Positions 62,613 to 64,000 of a stretch of DNA of 64,000 bases are shown in pieces; position 1 is the first letter of the stretch; every line of letters starts with the position of its first letter. The DNA is taken from the NCBI RefSeq assembly GCF_017874715.1, contig NZ_JAGGLR010000031.1, positions 108,400 through 172,399 of the forward strand, given 5' to 3'. The notes beneath the pieces are model-generated. The model made no database searches and had not been told where the DNA came from. It saw nothing but the letters and a program-made list of their open reading frames with translations. Source of the stretch: Streptomyces iranensis (GTDB taxonomy: Bacteria; Actinomycetota; Actinomycetes; Streptomycetales; Streptomycetaceae). A program made the translations under genes and the position numbers.

Positions 62613-62715
62613 ATTACTGTACATTAACTTTTTTCCTCTTCGCTCATGCCTTGACTCCGTCGATATCAGGACATATGTTGAATGTGAATCGCCCATAACG
62701 TTAGCGGCCAATAAC
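62613..62715 (+). promoter_or_regulatory. locus C LLM promoter with decayed boxes
   Basis: ATTA-N8-TAAC at 62613-62628 (one mismatch), TTGACT (62651-62656), a 17-base spacer, TATGTT (62674-62679), and a degenerate box over the -10 (62677-62692), again 64 bp from the first. A perfect GTTA-N8-TAAC lies further down at 62700-62715. Confidence 0.75.
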
Positions 62716-62730
62716 GACGGAAGAGTCGGT

Positions 62731-62757
62731 ACGGACGTCATCGTCATGACTGAGGGG
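62731..62757 (+). pseudogene. LLM 5' stub with ATG changed to ACG
   Basis: Reads (ACG) GAC GTC ATC GTC ATG ACT GAG GGG, that is DVIVMTEG, the same as the stub at 41828. The start codon is mutated and similarity ends after nine codons. Confidence 0.7.
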
Positions 62758-62866
62758 CCACCCCCGCCGGATCCCCGGTGGCTAGGCGCCGCCACACCGC
62801 GCCCGAGAGGTTCCTCCTCGGCCTCGTCGTCCGCAGCCCCACCGGGAGCACCCCCAGGACAGCACC

Positions 62867-63310
62867 ATGACTCACAACCTGCCCGTGAAGCTCGGCAACA
62901 GCCTTGAGACAGTCTCATCTGCTCGGACAGATGTGGTCTTCCCTCTGCCTCACATTCCAGAAGGTCTTGCCGCCGTCCGCCGACGCGCCGCCCGCGCTAT
63001 GCAACAGTGGCGCATCCCCTCGGACCTTGCGGACGATGCGCTTCTGGTCGTCTCCGAACTGATCACCAATGCGGTCATTCACGCCCTTCCCCCTGCGTCG
63101 CTGTGTTTGTCCCGGCAGGGTGGCCGGGCTGCGTGCGCCGTCCGCATCGAGGTCACTGACGCGGGCCCGGCGCTGCTGCGTCACCACGGCGGCAGCCCTC
63201 GGCAGCCCGAGGAGAGCGGCCGCGGGAGCGCCATCGTCGCCGCACTGTCCGCCCGCTCCGGAACCACGACCTACCAAGGCGGGACCACTCGATGGGCGGA
63301 GATCCAATAG
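62867..63310 (+). CDS. HATPase-fold regulator (anti-sigma/RsbW type)
   Basis: A 147-residue single GHKL ATPase domain, as in the many Streptomyces anti-sigma-like serine kinases: LLVVSELITNAVIHA (N box), IEVTDAGPALL (G1) and RGSAIVAALSARSG (G2 region). The first 25 residues are a disordered leader. ATG 62867 is preceded only by weak AGGACAG. It is a single gene; the partner sigma or anti-anti-sigma factor is not in the window. The following 236 bases to the carboxylase end show no gene. Confidence 0.85.
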   Translation: MTHNLPVKLGNSLETVSSARTDVVFPLPHIPEGLAAVRRRAARAMQQWRIPSDLADDALLVVSELITNAVIHALPPASLCLSRQGGRAACAVRIEVTDAGPALLRHHGGSPRQPEESGRGSAIVAALSARSGTTTYQGGTTRWAEIQ

Positions 63311-63546
63311 CGCACGCCCTGGCCAGCTCTCCGGCGTCCACCCCGCGCGGCAGACGTGTCACCTTCGGCTGCTGGAGGCGGTCAAGGGGGGAGCTCGCGA
63401 GTTCTGGCGGCACGTACTCGGAAGTCACAGATGTCTGGCGACGCGTTGTGGCCCCGCCGGGCGGTCGGCTAATCCTGCCGAGGACGGCGGAAGCGCCAGT
63501 CAGTTCTGGGGCTTACCTCCGAGTGGAGCCGCAGCGATCATTACTG

Positions 63547-64000
63547 TCAGTCCTTGATCTCGCAGATGACGGCGCCCGAGGTGAGGGACGCGCCGACCTC
63601 GGCGGCCAGACCCTTGACGGTGCCCGCGCGGTGGGCGTTGATGGGCTGCTCCATCTTCATGGCCTCCAGGACCACGACGAGGTCGCCCTCGGCCACGGTG
63701 TCGCCCTCGCCCACGGCGACCTTGACGATGGTGCCCTGCATCGGGGAGGCCAGGGCGTCGCCGGAGGCGGCGGAGCCGGACTTCTTGACCGCCTTGCGCT
63801 TCGGCTTCTTCGAGCCGCCCGCGGGGGCGGTGGCCACGCCCAGGGAGGCGGGCAGCGAGACCTCCAGCCGCTTGCCGCCGACCTCGACGACGACCGTCTC
63901 GCGGCCGGTGGGCTCCTCGGCCTCGTCCGCCCCGGTCGGGGTGAACGGGGCGATGGTGTTGTTGAACTCGGTCTCGATCCAGCGGGTGTGGATGGTGAAC
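63547..64000 (-). CDS. accA2: acyl-CoA carboxylase alpha subunit, C-terminal part
   Basis: The C-terminal biotin carboxyl carrier domain with the biotinyl lysine in VVLEAMKMEQPINAHRAG, preceded by a Lys/Ala/Gly-rich linker and a region (IHTRWIETEFNNTIAPFTPT) typical of actinobacterial AccA-type acetyl/propionyl-CoA carboxylases. The frame is open to the window edge, so most of the roughly 590-residue protein lies outside. It carries biotin and transfers carboxylate for malonyl- or methylmalonyl-CoA synthesis. The gene symbol is by similarity. Confidence 0.9.
   Translation of the reverse strand, partial: FTIHTRWIETEFNNTIAPFTPTGADEAEEPTGRETVVVEVGGKRLEVSLPASLGVATAPAGGSKKPKRKAVKKSGSAASGDALASPMQGTIVKVAVGEGDTVAEGDLVVVLEAMKMEQPINAHRAGTVKGLAAEVGASLTSGAVICEIKD

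Noticed and set aside
63153..63428. 91-codon minus-strand ORF beside the HATPase gene
   Set aside because: Mostly antisense to the HATPase gene; the remaining part has no recognisable domain.

Overview
The window is high-GC actinomycete DNA, most likely a Streptomyces chromosome. Signs are the very high third-position GC, GTG starts, many TetR, GntR and XRE regulators, a cation/acetate-type symporter next to a DUF485 protein, an anti-sigma-type ATPase, and a biotinylated acyl-CoA carboxylase alpha subunit entering at the right edge. Almost everything between the edges looks accessory: catabolic operons separated by at least a dozen insertion sequences or IS remnants and many broken genes. I see no CRISPR array, no plasmid or phage replication genes, no integrase gene and no complete tRNA.

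Layout. 0-3.5 kb: end of an APC permease, a ThuA-like protein, a broken NmrA gene and a divergent hydrolase/TetR pair. 3.55-3.91 kb: the 3' half of a tRNA-Pro(GGG) gene followed by a hairpin and repeated GGGAGC motifs, which looks like an integration scar. 4.1-7.1 kb: two IS elements and gene stubs. 7.2-14.2 kb: a sugar operon (GH36-like galactosidase, two permeases, lipoprotein, class V aminotransferase) with a divergent FadR-type regulator. 14.2-15.4 kb: second copy of the first IS. 15.4-21.5 kb: an aromatic-acid operon (truncated MFS, FAD hydroxylase, SMP-30 lactonase, acetoacetyl-CoA-synthetase-like ligase, gamma-resorcylate-type decarboxylase). 21.5-23.8 kb: remnants around one small secreted protein. 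23.8-27.8 kb: ene-reductase, methyltransferase and MFS exporter with a divergent XRE-cupin regulator. 27.8-34.0 kb: pseudogenes, IS debris, a TetR gene and a coiled-coil/winged-helix protein. 34.1-38.5 kb: an extra adenylate kinase, a 63-residue coupled ORF, large inverted repeats, an E1/transketolase-like enzyme and a Nudix-like protein.

38.6-62.8 kb is the most distinctive part. A module consisting of a luciferase-like monooxygenase (LLM), two crotonase-fold proteins, a flavin reductase and a FadD-like acyl-CoA synthetase, with a divergent creatininase-family hydrolase plus TetR regulator, is complete at 49.5-56.3 kb (locus B). Locus A (38.6-42.5 kb) holds two rearranged copies, one reduced to a fused stub. 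Locus C (61.2-62.8 kb) is a decayed copy invaded by an IS. Four LLM 5' regions share a TTGACC/TTGACT-N17-TAYGTT promoter. Each also has a pair of GTTA-N8-TAAC palindromes, or decayed versions of them, 64-66 bp apart. I infer one shared regulon, probably under the module's own TetR, acting on an unidentified substrate that is oxidised, CoA-activated and hydrated or cleaved.

59.1-61.1 kb carries a CynX-type MFS with a coupled GntR regulator. The last kilobase returns to ordinary Streptomyces genes (HATPase-like regulator, acyl-CoA carboxylase).
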